A DNA stretch of 64,000 bases from Microbacterium oryzae (lineage in GTDB: Bacteria > Actinomycetota > Actinomycetes > Actinomycetales > Microbacteriaceae), in assembly GCF_009735645.1 (NCBI RefSeq), contig NZ_CP032550.1:1116001-1180000 (forward strand), written 5' to 3'. The translations under genes were made by a program, and so were the position numbers. The notes below the pieces were generated by a model that was given only the letters and a program-made list of their open reading frames with translations, was not told where the DNA came from and ran no database searches. Position 1 is the first letter of the stretch, and the number at the start of each line of letters is the position of its first letter. This document shows, in pieces, positions 44,728-54,698 of this stretch.

Positions 44728-45792
44728 TCAGCCCGCGGTGACGGACCGCGTCGCGGCGATCCACTCCTCGAGCTTCGCGGATGCCCGTCCGTCGTCGACG
44801 GCGGCCGCCGCGTCGCCGAGGGCCTCGACGAGTCGCTGGATCATGTTCCGCTGCGCCTGCGTCGGGTCCTGCGACAGGCGGTACGCCACGATGCCCGCGG
44901 CGGCGTTCAGCAGCACGATGTCGCGCACCGGGCCCTGCTCCCCGGCGAGGGTGCGACGGAGCACGTCGGCGTTGTGCTCGGGGGTCCCGCCGAGCAGCTC
45001 GTCCATCTGGGCGGTGGGGAGCCCGACGTCGCGAGGGTGGATGTCGAACTCGTGCATGTCGCCGTTCGAGATCTCCCAGATGCGGCTGTAGCCGGTGGTG
45101 GTGAGCTCGTCGAGTCCGTCCTCGCCCCGGAACACGAGCGCCGTCGCACCGCGGGTGCGGAACACGCCGGTGATGAGCGGCACGCTCTCCAGCTGCGCGA
45201 CGCCGACGGCGTTCGCCTCCGCACGCGCCGGGTTCACCAGCGGACCGAGGTAGTTGAAGACCGTGGGCACGCCGAGCTCCGCGCGAGCCGCACCCGCGTG
45301 CTTGAAGCCCGGGTGGAAGGCGGCCGCCCACGCGAAGGTGATTCCCGCGACGTCGAGCACGCGCGCCACCGCCTCGGCCGGAAGCCGCAGATCGATGCCG
45401 AGCGCGCTCAGCACGTCGGAGGAGCCCGACTTCGAGCTCGCGGCCTTGTTGCCGTGCTTGACCACGGGGATGCCCGTGGCCGCCACGATGATGGACGCCG
45501 TCGACGAGATGTTCACCGTTCCGAACCGGTCCCCACCGGTGCCGACGATGTCCAGCACCCGCGGGTCGACGGGCAGCGGCACGGCCGCCTCGAGGATCGC
45601 GTCGCGGAAGCCGATGATCTCCTCCACCGACTCGCCCTTGGCGCGCAGGGCGAGGAGGAATCCGCCCAGCTGCGCGTCGGACGCCTGCCCCTGCATCACC
45701 TGGCGCATGGCCCAGGTCGCCTCCGAGACGCTGAGATCCTGCTTCGCGAGCACGGTGGTGAGGATGGCAGGCCAGCTGAGCGCGTCGGTCAT
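44728..45792 (-). CDS. trpD: Anthranilate phosphoribosyltransferase
   Basis: 354 residues; second step of tryptophan synthesis, joins anthranilate and PRPP. N-terminal helical domain, then VGTGGDRFGTVNISSTASIIVAA (PRPP/Mg site), KHGNKAASSKSGSSDVL, VFNYLGPLVNPA and RGEDGLDELTTTGYS. Stand-alone, no other trp gene nearby. ATG 45792 has TAAGAT six bases upstream, so the mRNA should be leaderless. Divergent from ctaE. Confidence 0.96.
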   Translation of the reverse strand: MTDALSWPAILTTVLAKQDLSVSEATWAMRQVMQGQASDAQLGGFLLALRAKGESVEEIIGFRDAILEAAVPLPVDPRVLDIVGTGGDRFGTVNISSTASIIVAATGIPVVKHGNKAASSKSGSSDVLSALGIDLRLPAEAVARVLDVAGITFAWAAAFHPGFKHAGAARAELGVPTVFNYLGPLVNPARAEANAVGVAQLESVPLITGVFRTRGATALVFRGEDGLDELTTTGYSRIWEISNGDMHEFDIHPRDVGLPTAQMDELLGGTPEHNADVLRRTLAGEQGPVRDIVLLNAAAGIVAYRLSQDPTQAQRNMIQRLVEALGDAAAAVDDGRASAKLEEWIAATRSVTAG

Positions 45793-45798
45793 ACGACG

Positions 45799-45804
45799 AT
45801 CTTA
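45799..45804 (-). promoter_or_regulatory. Putative -10 box (TAAGAT) of trpD
   Basis: TAAGAT, six bases (CGTCGT), then ATG 45792 on the minus strand. Confidence 0.6.
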
Positions 45805-45836
45805 GGGCGGACGCGGAGCACCCTCCCAGCACCTTA

Positions 45837-45853
45837 TAAGGCTCGCCTAAGTT
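45837..45853. promoter_or_regulatory. Candidate DtxR/IdeR-type iron box between trpD and ctaE
   Basis: TAAGGCTCGCCTAAGTT matches 13 of 17 positions of the known iron-box consensus TWAGGTTAGSCTWACCT and has a near-dyad TAAGGC/GCCTAA. It lies about 67 bases before ctaE and 45 before trpD. Regulation of the heme- and Fe-S-rich respiratory operon by iron would make sense, but no regulator gene is seen here. Confidence 0.4.
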
Positions 45854-45907
45854 GGAAACACGTGCGACGCACATGCCCGGGTGCCAGAATCACCCGTCAG
45901 AATCGGC

Positions 45908-45913
45908 CATAAT
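45908..45913 (+). promoter_or_regulatory. Putative -10 box (CATAAT) of ctaE-qcrCAB
   Basis: CATAAT, six bases (GGTTGG), then GTG 45920; nearly perfect -10 and no Shine-Dalgarno. Confidence 0.65.
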
Positions 45914-45919
45914 GGTTGG

Positions 45920-46549
45920 GTGACGACCTCAGCTACGTATGCCCCCGCGCCGAAAACCGTGAAGCGCCCAGATCCCGTCGCCGTCGGCACGATCGTCTGG
46001 CTCGGCAGCGAGGTCATGTTCTTCGCTGGCCTGTTCGCGATCTACTTCACGCTCCGCAGCACGTCTCCGGAGCTGTGGGAGAGCCGGACGGAGCTTCTCA
46101 ACGTCCCGTTCGCTCTCGTGAACACGATCATCCTCGTGCTCTCGAGTGTGACCTGCCAGATGGGCGTGTTCGCCGCCGAGCGCATGCAGCCCTACACGGT
46201 CAAGGGGAACGGCTGGAAGAGCTGGGGCATGGTCCCCTGGTTCGGCCTGACCTTCGTCCTGGGCGCGATCTTCGTCTCGGGTCAGGTGTGGGAGTACGCG
46301 CAGCTCGTCACCGAGGGCATGCCCTACACCGCCGACTCGTACTCGTCGGCGTTCTACCTGACGACCGGCTTCCACGCCATGCACGTGACCGGTGGCCTCG
46401 TCGCCTTCCTGTTCACCATCGGCCGCGCCTTCGCGGTCAAGAAGTTCACGCACAAGGAAGCCACCACGGCGATCGTCGTGTCGTACTACTGGCACTTCGT
46501 CGACGTCGTGTGGATCGCCCTGTTCGCGGTCATCTACTTCCTGCAGTAA
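45920..46549 (+). CDS. ctaE: Cytochrome c oxidase subunit III
   Basis: 209 residues, five membrane helices as usual for actinobacterial subunit III. Motifs [34 protein letters not shown] and [16 protein letters not shown]. It is part of the aa3 oxidase that forms a supercomplex with bc1. GTG 45920 is preferred to ATG 45881 because the added residues are not family-like and CATAAT sits six bases before the GTG. First gene of ctaE-qcrC-qcrA-qcrB. Confidence 0.96.
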   Translation: MTTSATYAPAPKTVKRPDPVAVGTIVWLGSEVMFFAGLFAIYFTLRSTSPELWESRTELLNVPFALVNTIILVLSSVTCQMGVFAAERMQPYTVKGNGWKSWGMVPWFGLTFVLGAIFVSGQVWEYAQLVTEGMPYTADSYSSAFYLTTGFHAMHVTGGLVAFLFTIGRAFAVKKFTHKEATTAIVVSYYWHFVDVVWIALFAVIYFLQ

Positions 46550-46569
46550 GAGCGGAGCAACACAAACCC

Positions 46570-47373
46570 ATGGCACGAGAGAAGAAGCGCCGCTCCCACG
46601 GCCGACGCAGCCCCCTCGCCGCAGCCGCACTCATCGGCATCGGCCTCGTCCTCTCCGGCGGCATCTACGCCGGCGCGTCCGCTGCGGTGGCCGCGACGAG
46701 CGAGCCGACCGCGGCCGACACGGCGCTGACGGCGGAGGACGGCCAGAAGCTGTTCCAGGCCAACTGCGCGACCTGTCACGGTCTCGACCTCCAGGGCACC
46801 GACGACGGCCCCTCGCTGTACGGCGTGGGCGCTCTCGCCGTCGAGTTCCAGGTCTCCACCGGGCGCATGCCGCTGCAGATGCAGGGCCCCCAGGCCGAGC
46901 AGAAGCCGGTCCAGTTCACCGAGGAGCAGATCCTCGCGATGGCGGACTACGTGCAGTCGGTCGCTCCGGGTCCTGACCTGCCCTCCGACCACATCCTCGA
47001 CGGCGAGGGCGACCTGGCGCGCGGCGCCGAGCTCTTCCGCATCAACTGCGCCATGTGCCACAACGTGGCCGCGGCCGGCGGTGCCCTGACCCAGGGCAAG
47101 TGGGCCCCGGACATCCAGGACACCAGCGCGCTGCACATCTACGCCGCCATGGTCACGGGCCCGCAGAACATGCCGGTGTTCAACAACATGAACCTGACGC
47201 CCGAGGACAAGCGCGACATCATCTCGGCGCTCCTCTACCAGCAGGAGGAGCAGGCTCCCGGCGGCTTCAACATCGGCTCGCTCGGCCCCGTGGCTGAAGG
47301 CTTCTTCGTGTGGATCTTCGGCATCGGCGGCCTCGTGGCCATCACGGTGTGGATCACGGCGAAGTCGAACTGA
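46570..47373 (+). CDS. qcrC: Cytochrome bc1 complex diheme cytochrome c subunit
   Basis: 267 residues. N-terminal signal/anchor (LAAAALIGIGLVLSGGIYAGASAA), two c-type heme motifs CATCH (Cys66, Cys69, His70) and CAMCH (Cys160, Cys163, His164), and a C-terminal membrane helix (GFFVWIFGIGGLVAITVWI). The two hemes pass electrons directly to the oxidase, replacing soluble cytochrome c, as known for actinobacteria. 20 bases after ctaE; 2 bases before qcrA. Confidence 0.97.
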   Translation: MAREKKRRSHGRRSPLAAAALIGIGLVLSGGIYAGASAAVAATSEPTAADTALTAEDGQKLFQANCATCHGLDLQGTDDGPSLYGVGALAVEFQVSTGRMPLQMQGPQAEQKPVQFTEEQILAMADYVQSVAPGPDLPSDHILDGEGDLARGAELFRINCAMCHNVAAAGGALTQGKWAPDIQDTSALHIYAAMVTGPQNMPVFNNMNLTPEDKRDIISALLYQQEEQAPGGFNIGSLGPVAEGFFVWIFGIGGLVAITVWITAKSN

Positions 47374-47375
47374 GC

Positions 47376-48467
47376 ATGGCGAACGAAGAGGACATGAGCG
47401 ACATGGCACACGAGCACGACACGCAGGCGGTCGAGAGGGTCTACCGGCCCTCTCCCGGCCTCGCCGTCGCGGTCGACGACCCGGTGCAGAACCCGGGCCT
47501 CCCCCCGCACCGGGAGCGCGTCACCGACAAGGACCCGCAGGCCAACCGCCGCGCCGTCCGCACGGTCTACACGCTGTTCTACGTCTCGGTCGCGGCGAGC
47601 ATCTGGGCGGTCGCCGCCTACATGCTGTTCCCCATCGAGGGCGAGTACGCCACGATGGGCAACATCCGGAACAACAACCTGTTCATCGGACTCGGCATCG
47701 CCTTCGCGCTGCTCGCCATCGGCATCGGCGCGATCCACTGGTCGAAGTCGCTCATGAGCGACAAGGAGCACGTCGAGGCGCGCCACTCCACGCGTGGCAG
47801 CGAGCCAACCCGCGCCGCCGTGATCCAGGCGTTCGCCACCGCCAACGAGGAGTCGGGATTCGGACGTCGCAAGATGATCCGCAACTCGCTCTTCGCCGCT
47901 CTGGTCGCGAGCGTCATCCCTGGGATCACGCTGTTCCGCAACCTCGCGCCGAACGACGGCAACGACCCCGTCCAGCTCCTCAACGAGACCATGTGGGCCA
48001 AGGGCGAGCGCCTCGTGCTCGACCCCGAGGGCACGCCGGTCAAGGCCGCCGACGTCACCATCGGATCTGCCTTCCACATCATCCCGGAGTCGCTCGCGGG
48101 CCTCTCCCACGATGAGGGCTACCTCGAGGAGAAGGCGAAGGCCATCGTGCTCCTCGTGCGCCTGCTCCCCGAGCAGCTCAAGGAGACCGAGGAGCGCAAG
48201 ACCTGGTCGTACGACGGCATCGTCGCGTACTCCAAGGTCTGCACGCACGTCGGCTGCCCCGTCGCGCTGTACGAGCAGCAGACGCACCACCTGCTCTGCC
48301 CCTGCCACCAGTCGCAGTTCGACGTCACCGAGCACGCCAAGGTCGTCTTCGGCCCCGCTGCCCGCCCGCTGCCGCAGCTGCCCATCACCGTCGACGCCGA
48401 GGGCTACCTCGTCGCCAAGGACGGCTTCTCCGAACCCGTCGGCCCGAGCTTCTGGGAGCGTCATTGA
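47376..48467 (+). CDS. qcrA: Cytochrome bc1 complex Rieske iron-sulfur subunit
   Basis: 363 residues. Three membrane helices before the Rieske domain (TVYTLFYVSVAASIWAVAAYMLF, LFIGLGIAFALLAIGIGAI, NSLFAALVASVIPGITLF), an actinobacterial trait, then the 2Fe-2S ligands CTHVGCP and CPCHQSQFD. It takes electrons from quinol to QcrC. Start MANEEDMSDMAHEH at 47376 follows the qcrC stop directly; later Met codons at 47394 and 47403 are possible. Confidence 0.96.
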   Translation: MANEEDMSDMAHEHDTQAVERVYRPSPGLAVAVDDPVQNPGLPPHRERVTDKDPQANRRAVRTVYTLFYVSVAASIWAVAAYMLFPIEGEYATMGNIRNNNLFIGLGIAFALLAIGIGAIHWSKSLMSDKEHVEARHSTRGSEPTRAAVIQAFATANEESGFGRRKMIRNSLFAALVASVIPGITLFRNLAPNDGNDPVQLLNETMWAKGERLVLDPEGTPVKAADVTIGSAFHIIPESLAGLSHDEGYLEEKAKAIVLLVRLLPEQLKETEERKTWSYDGIVAYSKVCTHVGCPVALYEQQTHHLLCPCHQSQFDVTEHAKVVFGPAARPLPQLPITVDAEGYLVAKDGFSEPVGPSFWERH

Positions 48468-50167
48468 GCACCGCAACCGTCACTGACAAGCCGCAGCAGC
48501 AGAAGCCGCTCGGCGGACGCTTCGTCGGCGCCACGGCGAACTACCTCGACGAGCGCACCAGCATGTCGGGCTTCATCAAGGAGCTCGGTCGCAAGGTCTT
48601 CCCCGACCACTGGTCGTTCATGCTCGGCGAGATCGCCCTGTGGGCGTTCGTCGCCGTGCTCATCTCCGGCACCTATCTGACGTTCTTCTTCCAGGCGTCG
48701 ATGGTCGAGACCCACTACGACGGCGCCTGGCTGCCGATGCGCGGCATCCCGATGTCCGCCGCCATGGAGTCGACGCTGCACATCAGCTTCGACATCCGCG
48801 GCGGCCTGCTCGTCCGGCAGATCCACCACTGGGCGGCTCTCGTGTTCATCGCCGGCATCGGCGTGCACATGCTGCGTGTGTTCTTCACGGGCGCATTCCG
48901 CAAGCCGCGTGAGCTCAACTGGCTGATCGGCTTCGTGCTGTTCATCCTGGCTCTCGCCGAGGGCTTCACCGGCTACTCGCTCCCCGACGACCTGCTGTCG
49001 GGCAACGGCCTCCGCATCATCGACGGCATGATCAAGGGCCTCCCCCTGATCGGCACGTGGACCTCGTACCTGCTCTTCGGCGGCGAGTTCCCGGGCACCG
49101 CCATCGTCGGACGTCTCTACACGCTGCACATCCTGATCCTGCCGCTGCTCGTCATCGGCCTGATCGCGGTGCACCTCCTGCTGATGATCGTCAACAAGCA
49201 CACGCAGTTCGCGGGCCCCGGCCGCACGAACGGCAACGTCGTGGGCTACCCGATGATGCCGGTCTACATGTCCAAGATGGGCGGCTTCTTCTTCATCGTG
49301 TTCGGCGCGATCGTGCTCATCGCATCGCTCGTGCAGATCAACCCGATCTGGAGCTACGGTCCGTACGACCCGTCCCCCGTGTCTGCCGGCACCCAGCCCG
49401 ACTGGTACATCGGCTTCGCGGATGGCGCGCTGCGTCTGGCGCCGTCGAACCTGGACTTCTCGATCGGCAACTTCACGCTCTCCATGGGCATCCTGCTGCC
49501 GGTGGGCATTCTCGGCCTGTTCATCGTCGCCGTCGCGGTCTACCCCTTCCTCGAGGCGTGGATCACGGGCGACAAGCGCGAGCACCACCTCGCTCAGCGT
49601 CCGCGCAACGCGGCCACCCGCACCGCGATCGGCGCGGCCGGTGTCGTGTTCTACGCGGTCCTGTGGGCGGCGGCCTCGTCCGACATCATCGCGACGCACT
49701 TCCGCCTCACGATGGAAGGCGTGATCCTGTTCCTGCAGATCTCGCTGTTCGTCCTGCCGGTGGTCGTGTACTTCATCACGAAGCGCGTGGCCATCGCCCT
49801 TCAGAAGAAGGACCGCGAGATCGTCCTCCACGGCTACGAGTCCGGCCGCATCGTCCGGATGCCCGGTGGCGAGTACCGCGAGGTGCACAAGCCGGTCAAC
49901 GAGTACGAGCGCTGGAAGCTCGTCGCCGAGGAGACGTTCGAGCCCCTCGTCGTCCGCCCCGACGACCGCGGCCGCATCAGCACCGGTCAGAAGATGCGCG
50001 CGGGCCTCTCGCGCTGGTTCTTCGAGGACCGTCTGGCTCCCGTCACCGAGACGGAGTACCGTGCCGCGCTGGAGCACCAGCAGCACGCGCTGCACGAGTA
50101 CGGCGAGGCGCACGCCGGCGAGAGCGAGCACGACCAGCTCGCGGCCGGCGACGGTCTGCGTCACTGA
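48464..50167 (+). CDS. qcrB: Cytochrome bc1 complex cytochrome b subunit
   Basis: 567 residues, eight or nine membrane helices. Heme-b ligand helices contain STLHISFDIRGGLLVRQIHHWAALVFIAGIGVHMLRVFF and LYTLHILILPLLVIGLIAVHLLLMIVNKHTQF; the quinol site PEWY is DWY here (AGTQPDWYIGFADG). The C-terminal cytosolic tail of about 120 residues is longer than in mitochondrial cytochrome b. TTG start overlaps qcrA stop by four bases. The operon ends at the 50180-50221 terminator. Confidence 0.96.
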   Translation: MSTATVTDKPQQQKPLGGRFVGATANYLDERTSMSGFIKELGRKVFPDHWSFMLGEIALWAFVAVLISGTYLTFFFQASMVETHYDGAWLPMRGIPMSAAMESTLHISFDIRGGLLVRQIHHWAALVFIAGIGVHMLRVFFTGAFRKPRELNWLIGFVLFILALAEGFTGYSLPDDLLSGNGLRIIDGMIKGLPLIGTWTSYLLFGGEFPGTAIVGRLYTLHILILPLLVIGLIAVHLLLMIVNKHTQFAGPGRTNGNVVGYPMMPVYMSKMGGFFFIVFGAIVLIASLVQINPIWSYGPYDPSPVSAGTQPDWYIGFADGALRLAPSNLDFSIGNFTLSMGILLPVGILGLFIVAVAVYPFLEAWITGDKREHHLAQRPRNAATRTAIGAAGVVFYAVLWAAASSDIIATHFRLTMEGVILFLQISLFVLPVVVYFITKRVAIALQKKDREIVLHGYESGRIVRMPGGEYREVHKPVNEYERWKLVAEETFEPLVVRPDDRGRISTGQKMRAGLSRWFFEDRLAPVTETEYRAALEHQQHALHEYGEAHAGESEHDQLAAGDGLRH

Positions 50168-50179
50168 GTCACCTCCCCA

Positions 50180-50221
50180 GCGGATGGCCTCGGATCTTCG
50201 GATCCGAGGCCATCCGCTTTT
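50180..50221 (+). terminator. Terminator of ctaE-qcrCAB
   Basis: Perfect 17-bp stem (50180-50196 with 50201-50217), TTCG tetraloop, and TTTT after it. One of the strongest intrinsic terminators in the window. Confidence 0.95.
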
Positions 50222-50327
50222 CTGTGCCCGGCGACGCGCTCTCGGACCCAGGACGGGCAGGCAGACCCTCTCCCACCGGAATGGGCGTTGAATAGAGGGA
50301 ACGACCCCGACCGCAGGAGGACCTCCC

Positions 50328-51368
50328 TTGCTCACCGTCAACGCCTACGCGGCGCCCTCGGCCACCGAGCCGCTCGTGCCCACCACCATCGAGCGTCGCG
50401 ACGTCGGCCCCTCCGACGTCCTCATCGCCATCCGGTACGCCGGCATCTGCCACTCCGACATCCACACCGTGCGAGGCGAGTGGGGCCCCATCCAGTACCC
50501 CCAGGTCGTCGGCCACGAGATCGGCGGCGAGGTCGTCGAGATCGGCTCCGCGGTGACCCGGCACGCGGTCGGTGACCGGGTCGGCGTGGGCTGCATGGTG
50601 AACTCGTGCCGGGAGTGCGAGAACTGCCGCGCTGGCATGGAGAACTACTGCCTGAAGGGCAACACGGGGACGTACGCCTCGGTGGACCGCGACGGCACCA
50701 TCACCCAGGGCGGGTACTCCACGCACGTCGTCGTGGACGAGGACTTCGTGCTGCGCCTCCCCGAGGCCATCCCGTACGAGGCCGCCGCTCCCCTGCTGTG
50801 CGCGGGCATCACGACCTACTCGCCTCTCGCCCACTGGAACGCCGGCCCCGGCACGCGCGTGGCTGTCGTGGGCATGGGCGGTCTCGGCCACATGGCCGTG
50901 AAGATCGCCGCCGCGATGGGCGCGGAGGTCACCGTCCTCTCGCGTACGCTCGACAAGCGGGAGGATGCGCTGGCGTTCGGCGCTGCCGACCACTTCGCCA
51001 CCTCGGACGACGCGACGTTCGACGCGCTCGCGAACCGGTTCGACCTCATCGTGAACACCGTCAGCGCCCCGCTCCCGCTCGACCGCTACCTGTCGCTGCT
51101 GCGGCTCGACGGCACCATGGTGAACGTCGGAGCCCCGCCGGAGCCGCTCCCCGTCACCGTGTTCACCCTGTTCGGCAACCGCCGCTCGTTCGCGGGCTCC
51201 AGCATCGGCTCCATCGCCGAGACGCAGGAGATGCTGGACTTCTGCGCGGAGCACGGCATCGCCCCGGAGACGGAGCTCATCGCCGCCGAGGGGATCAACG
51301 AGGCGTACGAGCGCGTCCTCTCCAGCGACGTGCGGTACCGCTTCGTCATCGACACCACGACCCTCTGA
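50328..51368 (+). CDS. NAD(P)-dependent, zinc-binding alcohol dehydrogenase
   Basis: 346 residues, MDR family close to YahK/CAD-type enzymes. Catalytic zinc ligands in [14 protein letters not shown] and GHEIGGEV, structural zinc Cys cluster [15 protein letters not shown], and Rossmann motif [29 protein letters not shown]. Reduces aldehydes or oxidises alcohols; substrate unknown. TTG 50328 follows GCAGGAGG at seven bases, so it is leadered. It sits alone between the qcr and cta operons, with a terminator on each side, apparently inserted in the respiratory cluster. Confidence 0.92.
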   Translation: MLTVNAYAAPSATEPLVPTTIERRDVGPSDVLIAIRYAGICHSDIHTVRGEWGPIQYPQVVGHEIGGEVVEIGSAVTRHAVGDRVGVGCMVNSCRECENCRAGMENYCLKGNTGTYASVDRDGTITQGGYSTHVVVDEDFVLRLPEAIPYEAAAPLLCAGITTYSPLAHWNAGPGTRVAVVGMGGLGHMAVKIAAAMGAEVTVLSRTLDKREDALAFGAADHFATSDDATFDALANRFDLIVNTVSAPLPLDRYLSLLRLDGTMVNVGAPPEPLPVTVFTLFGNRRSFAGSSIGSIAETQEMLDFCAEHGIAPETELIAAEGINEAYERVLSSDVRYRFVIDTTTL

Positions 51369-51403
51369 AGCCGCGCTGGGCTCGCGCCTGAGCTCGTCGC
51401 AGA

Positions 51404-51448
51404 CAGAGAGAGGCCCCGATCCGGATTCCGGATCGGGGCCTCTCTCTG
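51404..51448. terminator. Bidirectional terminator between the alcohol dehydrogenase and ctaF
   Basis: Perfect 21-bp stem (51404-51424 with 51428-51448) and a 3-base ATT loop, serving both convergent genes. No T-run on either side beyond CTCTCTCTG. Confidence 0.9.
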
Positions 51449-51458
51449 CGTCAGGCGC

Positions 51459-51881
51459 TCAGCGCGCGAAGTTGCCGCGGTAGTACTCGTACACCCAGCC
51501 GAAGAGGCCGACGACCAGCAGGCCGGCCGCGACGGGAATGAGGAAGTGCGCCGTCGCCAGCGCGACCATGCCGATGGCGACCGCGCTGGCCAGCACGAGC
51601 GGCCACCAGGACCACGGGCTGAACTCGCCCTGCTCGACGTCGCCGTCGTCGATGTCGGCGTCGAGACGGTCCTCAGGGAGTTCGACGCCCTTCTGACCGC
51701 GGTAGACGAGCTGCACGTAGAACGCGATGAGCGCGGACATGAACGCCGCGAACAGCAGCGCCACCGTGCCGACCCACTCGATCCGGCCGCCGTACCAGGC
51801 GAGCCCCCACACTGCGTAGAGCGCTGCGGCGACCGCGAAGAACGCGCACAGGATCCACCAGATGACGACGTTGGACCGCAT
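51459..51881 (-). CDS. ctaF: Cytochrome c oxidase subunit IV (actinobacterial)
   Basis: 140 residues, four membrane helices: VVIWWILCAFFAVAAALYAVWG, WVGTVALLFAAFMSALIAFYVQLVY, and after EFSPWSWWPLVLASAVAIGMVALATAHFLIPVAAGLLVVGLF. It is the small actinobacteria-specific subunit of the aa3 oxidase. Its ATG overlaps the ctaD stop by one base (TAATG), so it is coupled. Confidence 0.94.
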   Translation of the reverse strand: MRSNVVIWWILCAFFAVAAALYAVWGLAWYGGRIEWVGTVALLFAAFMSALIAFYVQLVYRGQKGVELPEDRLDADIDDGDVEQGEFSPWSWWPLVLASAVAIGMVALATAHFLIPVAAGLLVVGLFGWVYEYYRGNFAR

Positions 51882-53623
51882 TACTTCACCTTCCCGTCCG
51901 AGAGGTCGACGGCGGGCGCGTCAGGCGCGTCCTTCGCCGGTCCGATGCCCACCGGAAGGCCGGCCTCGGGGTGGTTCAGGTCGAAGGCCGGACGCTCGCT
52001 GCGGATGCGCGGGATCGACGTGAAGTTGTGACGCGGGGGCGGGCACGACGTCGCCCACTCGAGCGAGCCGCCGTAGCCCCACGGGTCGTTGACCGTGATG
52101 GTCGGCGCCTTGCGGGCGGTGATCCACACGTTGACGAAGAACGGCAGCAGCGAGGCGCCGAGGATGACCGCGCCGACTGTGGACAGCTGGTTGCCCCAGG
52201 TCCACCCGTCTGCCTCGGAGTAGTCCGCGTAACGACGCACCATGCCGTCGACGCCCAGCCAGTGCTGGATGAGGAAGGTCATGTGGAAGCCGATGAACAG
52301 CATCCAGAAGTGCACGTAGCCCAGACGCTCGTTCAGCATCTTGCCGGTCCACTTGGGCCACCAGAAGTAGAACCCGGCGAACATCGCGAACACGACGGTG
52401 CCGAAGACGACGTAGTGGAAGTGAGCGACGACGAAGTACGAGTCGCTCAGGTGGAAGTCGAGCGGGGGCGACGACAGGATGACGCCGGTGAGGCCGCCGA
52501 AGACGAACGACACCAGGAAGCCGAGGGCGAACACCATCGGCGTCTCGAACGTCACCGAACCCCGCCAGAGCGTGCCGATCCAGTTGAAGATCTTCACACC
52601 GGTCGGAACCGCGATGAGCATCGTCATCAGCGCGAAGAACGGCAGCAGGACCGCACCGGTCACGTACATGTGGTGCGCCCACACCGACACCGACAGCGCG
52701 GCGATGGCGATCGTCGCGTAGACGAGCGTCTTGTAGCCGAACAGCGGCTTGCGGCTGAAGACCGGGAAGATCTCCGAGACGATGCCGAAGAACGGCAGCG
52801 CGATGATGTACACCTCGGGGTGGCCGAAGAACCAGAACAGGTGCTGCCACAGCAGCACGCCGCCGTTCTGGGGGTCGTAGATGTGCGAGCCGAAGATGCG
52901 GTCCGACGCGGCGGCGAACATGGCGGCGGCCAGCACGGGGAACGCGATCAGGATGAGGAGGCTCGTGATGAGCGTGTTCCACGTGAAGATCGGCATGCGC
53001 CACATGGTCATGCCGGGCGCGCGCATCGTGATGATCGTCGTGATGAAGTTCACACCGCCGAAGATCGTGCCGAAGCCCGAGATGCCGAGACCCAGCATCC
53101 AGAGGTTTCCGCCGATGCCCGGAGTGAATGACGCATTCGCCAGTGGCTGATACGCGAACCATCCGAAGGAGGCCGCACCCTGCGGGGTGAGGAAGCCGGC
53201 GACGGCGATGAGCGAGCCGAACGTGAACAGCCAGAAGGCGAAGGCGTTCAGACGCGGGAACGCGACGTCGGGCGCACCGATCTGCAGCGGCAGCAGCGCG
53301 TTCGCGAAGCCGGCGAAGAGCGGCGTCGCGAACATCAGCAGCATCACGGTGCCGTGCATCGTGAACAGCTGGTTGTACTGCTCCTTCGTCGGGACGATCT
53401 GCATCCCGGGCGCGAAGAGCTCCGCGCGGATGACGAGCGCCATGACGCCACCGAGGCAGAAGAAGAGCATCGAGGCGATCAGGTACATGTACCCGATGGT
53501 CTTGTGGTCAGTGGAGGTGATCCACTTGACGACGATGTTGCCCTTCTGCTCCACGCGGGAGCCGCTCAGCAGAGCAGCTTGCCGCGGGGGCAGCGTAGTC
53601 GGGCGGTCCGTGACGGTCGCCAT
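51881..53623 (-). CDS. ctaD: Cytochrome c oxidase subunit I
   Basis: 580 residues, twelve helices. The heme-a and CuB site is complete: [37 protein letters not shown] with the His-Tyr crosslink pair, [15 protein letters not shown] and [12 protein letters not shown]. Start [13 protein letters not shown] at 53623, two bases after the ctaC stop, follows GAGGAGCACTGATC; the longer frame upstream reads into ctaC. Core of proton-pumping aa3 oxidase. Confidence 0.97.
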   Translation of the reverse strand: MATVTDRPTTLPPRQAALLSGSRVEQKGNIVVKWITSTDHKTIGYMYLIASMLFFCLGGVMALVIRAELFAPGMQIVPTKEQYNQLFTMHGTVMLLMFATPLFAGFANALLPLQIGAPDVAFPRLNAFAFWLFTFGSLIAVAGFLTPQGAASFGWFAYQPLANASFTPGIGGNLWMLGLGISGFGTIFGGVNFITTIITMRAPGMTMWRMPIFTWNTLITSLLILIAFPVLAAAMFAAASDRIFGSHIYDPQNGGVLLWQHLFWFFGHPEVYIIALPFFGIVSEIFPVFSRKPLFGYKTLVYATIAIAALSVSVWAHHMYVTGAVLLPFFALMTMLIAVPTGVKIFNWIGTLWRGSVTFETPMVFALGFLVSFVFGGLTGVILSSPPLDFHLSDSYFVVAHFHYVVFGTVVFAMFAGFYFWWPKWTGKMLNERLGYVHFWMLFIGFHMTFLIQHWLGVDGMVRRYADYSEADGWTWGNQLSTVGAVILGASLLPFFVNVWITARKAPTITVNDPWGYGGSLEWATSCPPPRHNFTSIPRIRSERPAFDLNHPEAGLPVGIGPAKDAPDAPAVDLSDGKVK

Positions 53624-53625
53624 GA

Positions 53626-54525
53626 TCAGTGCTCCTCTTCGGTGGTGCTGGCAGCCCCGGTGCCGGGGTTGTTGGCGAGACGGTCGTAGACGCCCTTGAT
53701 CTCGCCGGTCTGCCCCTTCGCCTCGAGCTCGTCGAGGTATGCCTCGTACTCCGCCTCGCTGACGACCTTCACGTTGAAGAGCATCATCGAGTGGTACTCG
53801 CCGCAGAGCTCGGCGCACTTGCCGGCGTACTCGCCCTCGCGGGTCGGGATGAACGACCAGGCGTTCTCATGCCCCTGGTACATGTCCTTCTTGTAGAGGA
53901 AGTCGACGATCCAGAAGGAGTGGATGACGTCACGCGACTCGAGGTCGATCGTCACGCGCTTGTCCACGGGCAGGACGAGCGTGGGCAGCTCGGACTGGTC
54001 GACGTCGCCGGCCTCGTCGGGCTGCGCCTGAACGCCCATGGTCCAGACGGTGTCGGAGCCGTCCTCGGCCTCGCCGTTGTACTGGAAGTCCCACGACCAC
54101 TGCTTGCCGATCGCGGTGATGGTGACGTCGGGGTCCTCGTGCTGGTCCTCGAGGATCGCCTGGTCGCGCGCCGTGAAGGCGAACAGACCGAGCACGAGGA
54201 TGAGCGGCGTCGCCGTGAAGAAGATCTCGATCGGCATGTTGTAGCGCAGCTGCACGGGCAGACCGGTCTGTCCCTTGCGGCGACGGTAGGCGATCATCGC
54301 CCAGAGCATCAGGCCCCAGGTGACGATGCCCACGACGAGCGCAGCGACCCACGAGCCGACCCAGAGCGACGAGATGACGGGCGCCTGGTCGGTGGTGGCC
54401 GTCCCGGACTCATCGAACCCCGGAAGGTATCCGTGCAGTTCCGTGGGCGAGCACCCTGCGATAGCGACGGCTGCCGCAGCGATCACGGGGATCGCGGCCC
54501 AGCGGAGATGGCGTTTCGACGGCAC
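53626..54525 (-). CDS. ctaC: Cytochrome c oxidase subunit II
   Basis: 299 residues. Lipoprotein-type signal with lipobox AIAGC ([14 protein letters not shown]), two membrane helices ([43 protein letters not shown]), then the CuA domain with [21 protein letters not shown] and [14 protein letters not shown], the copper ligands Cys, Cys, His and Met. GTG 54525 is the start because AAAGGTGAG precedes it at three bases spacing; ATG 54555 would add ten residues. Confidence 0.95.
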   Translation of the reverse strand: MPSKRHLRWAAIPVIAAAAVAIAGCSPTELHGYLPGFDESGTATTDQAPVISSLWVGSWVAALVVGIVTWGLMLWAMIAYRRRKGQTGLPVQLRYNMPIEIFFTATPLILVLGLFAFTARDQAILEDQHEDPDVTITAIGKQWSWDFQYNGEAEDGSDTVWTMGVQAQPDEAGDVDQSELPTLVLPVDKRVTIDLESRDVIHSFWIVDFLYKKDMYQGHENAWSFIPTREGEYAGKCAELCGEYHSMMLFNVKVVSEAEYEAYLDELEAKGQTGEIKGVYDRLANNPGTGAASTTEEEH

Positions 54526-54640
54526 GAACTCACCTTTCGAACGTGGATAGGGCATCTGCAAGTCTACGGCAATCGCACACGCGATTCTGGCCAAGCTCGC
54601 AGGGCGCGCCGCGGCGGCGGCGCCGCTTCGGACATGCGAA

Positions 54641-54667
54641 AGCCCCGCTCCGATGGGGCGCGGGGCT
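54641..54667 (-). terminator. Terminator of erpA
   Basis: AGCCCCGC (54641-54648) pairs with GCGGGGCT (54660-54667), extended imperfectly by TCC/GGG; CTTTCG follows on the minus strand. Lies between erpA and ctaC. Confidence 0.65.
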
Positions 54668-54698
54668 CTCGCTGACGTGCTCGGTGCGAGCGGATGGC

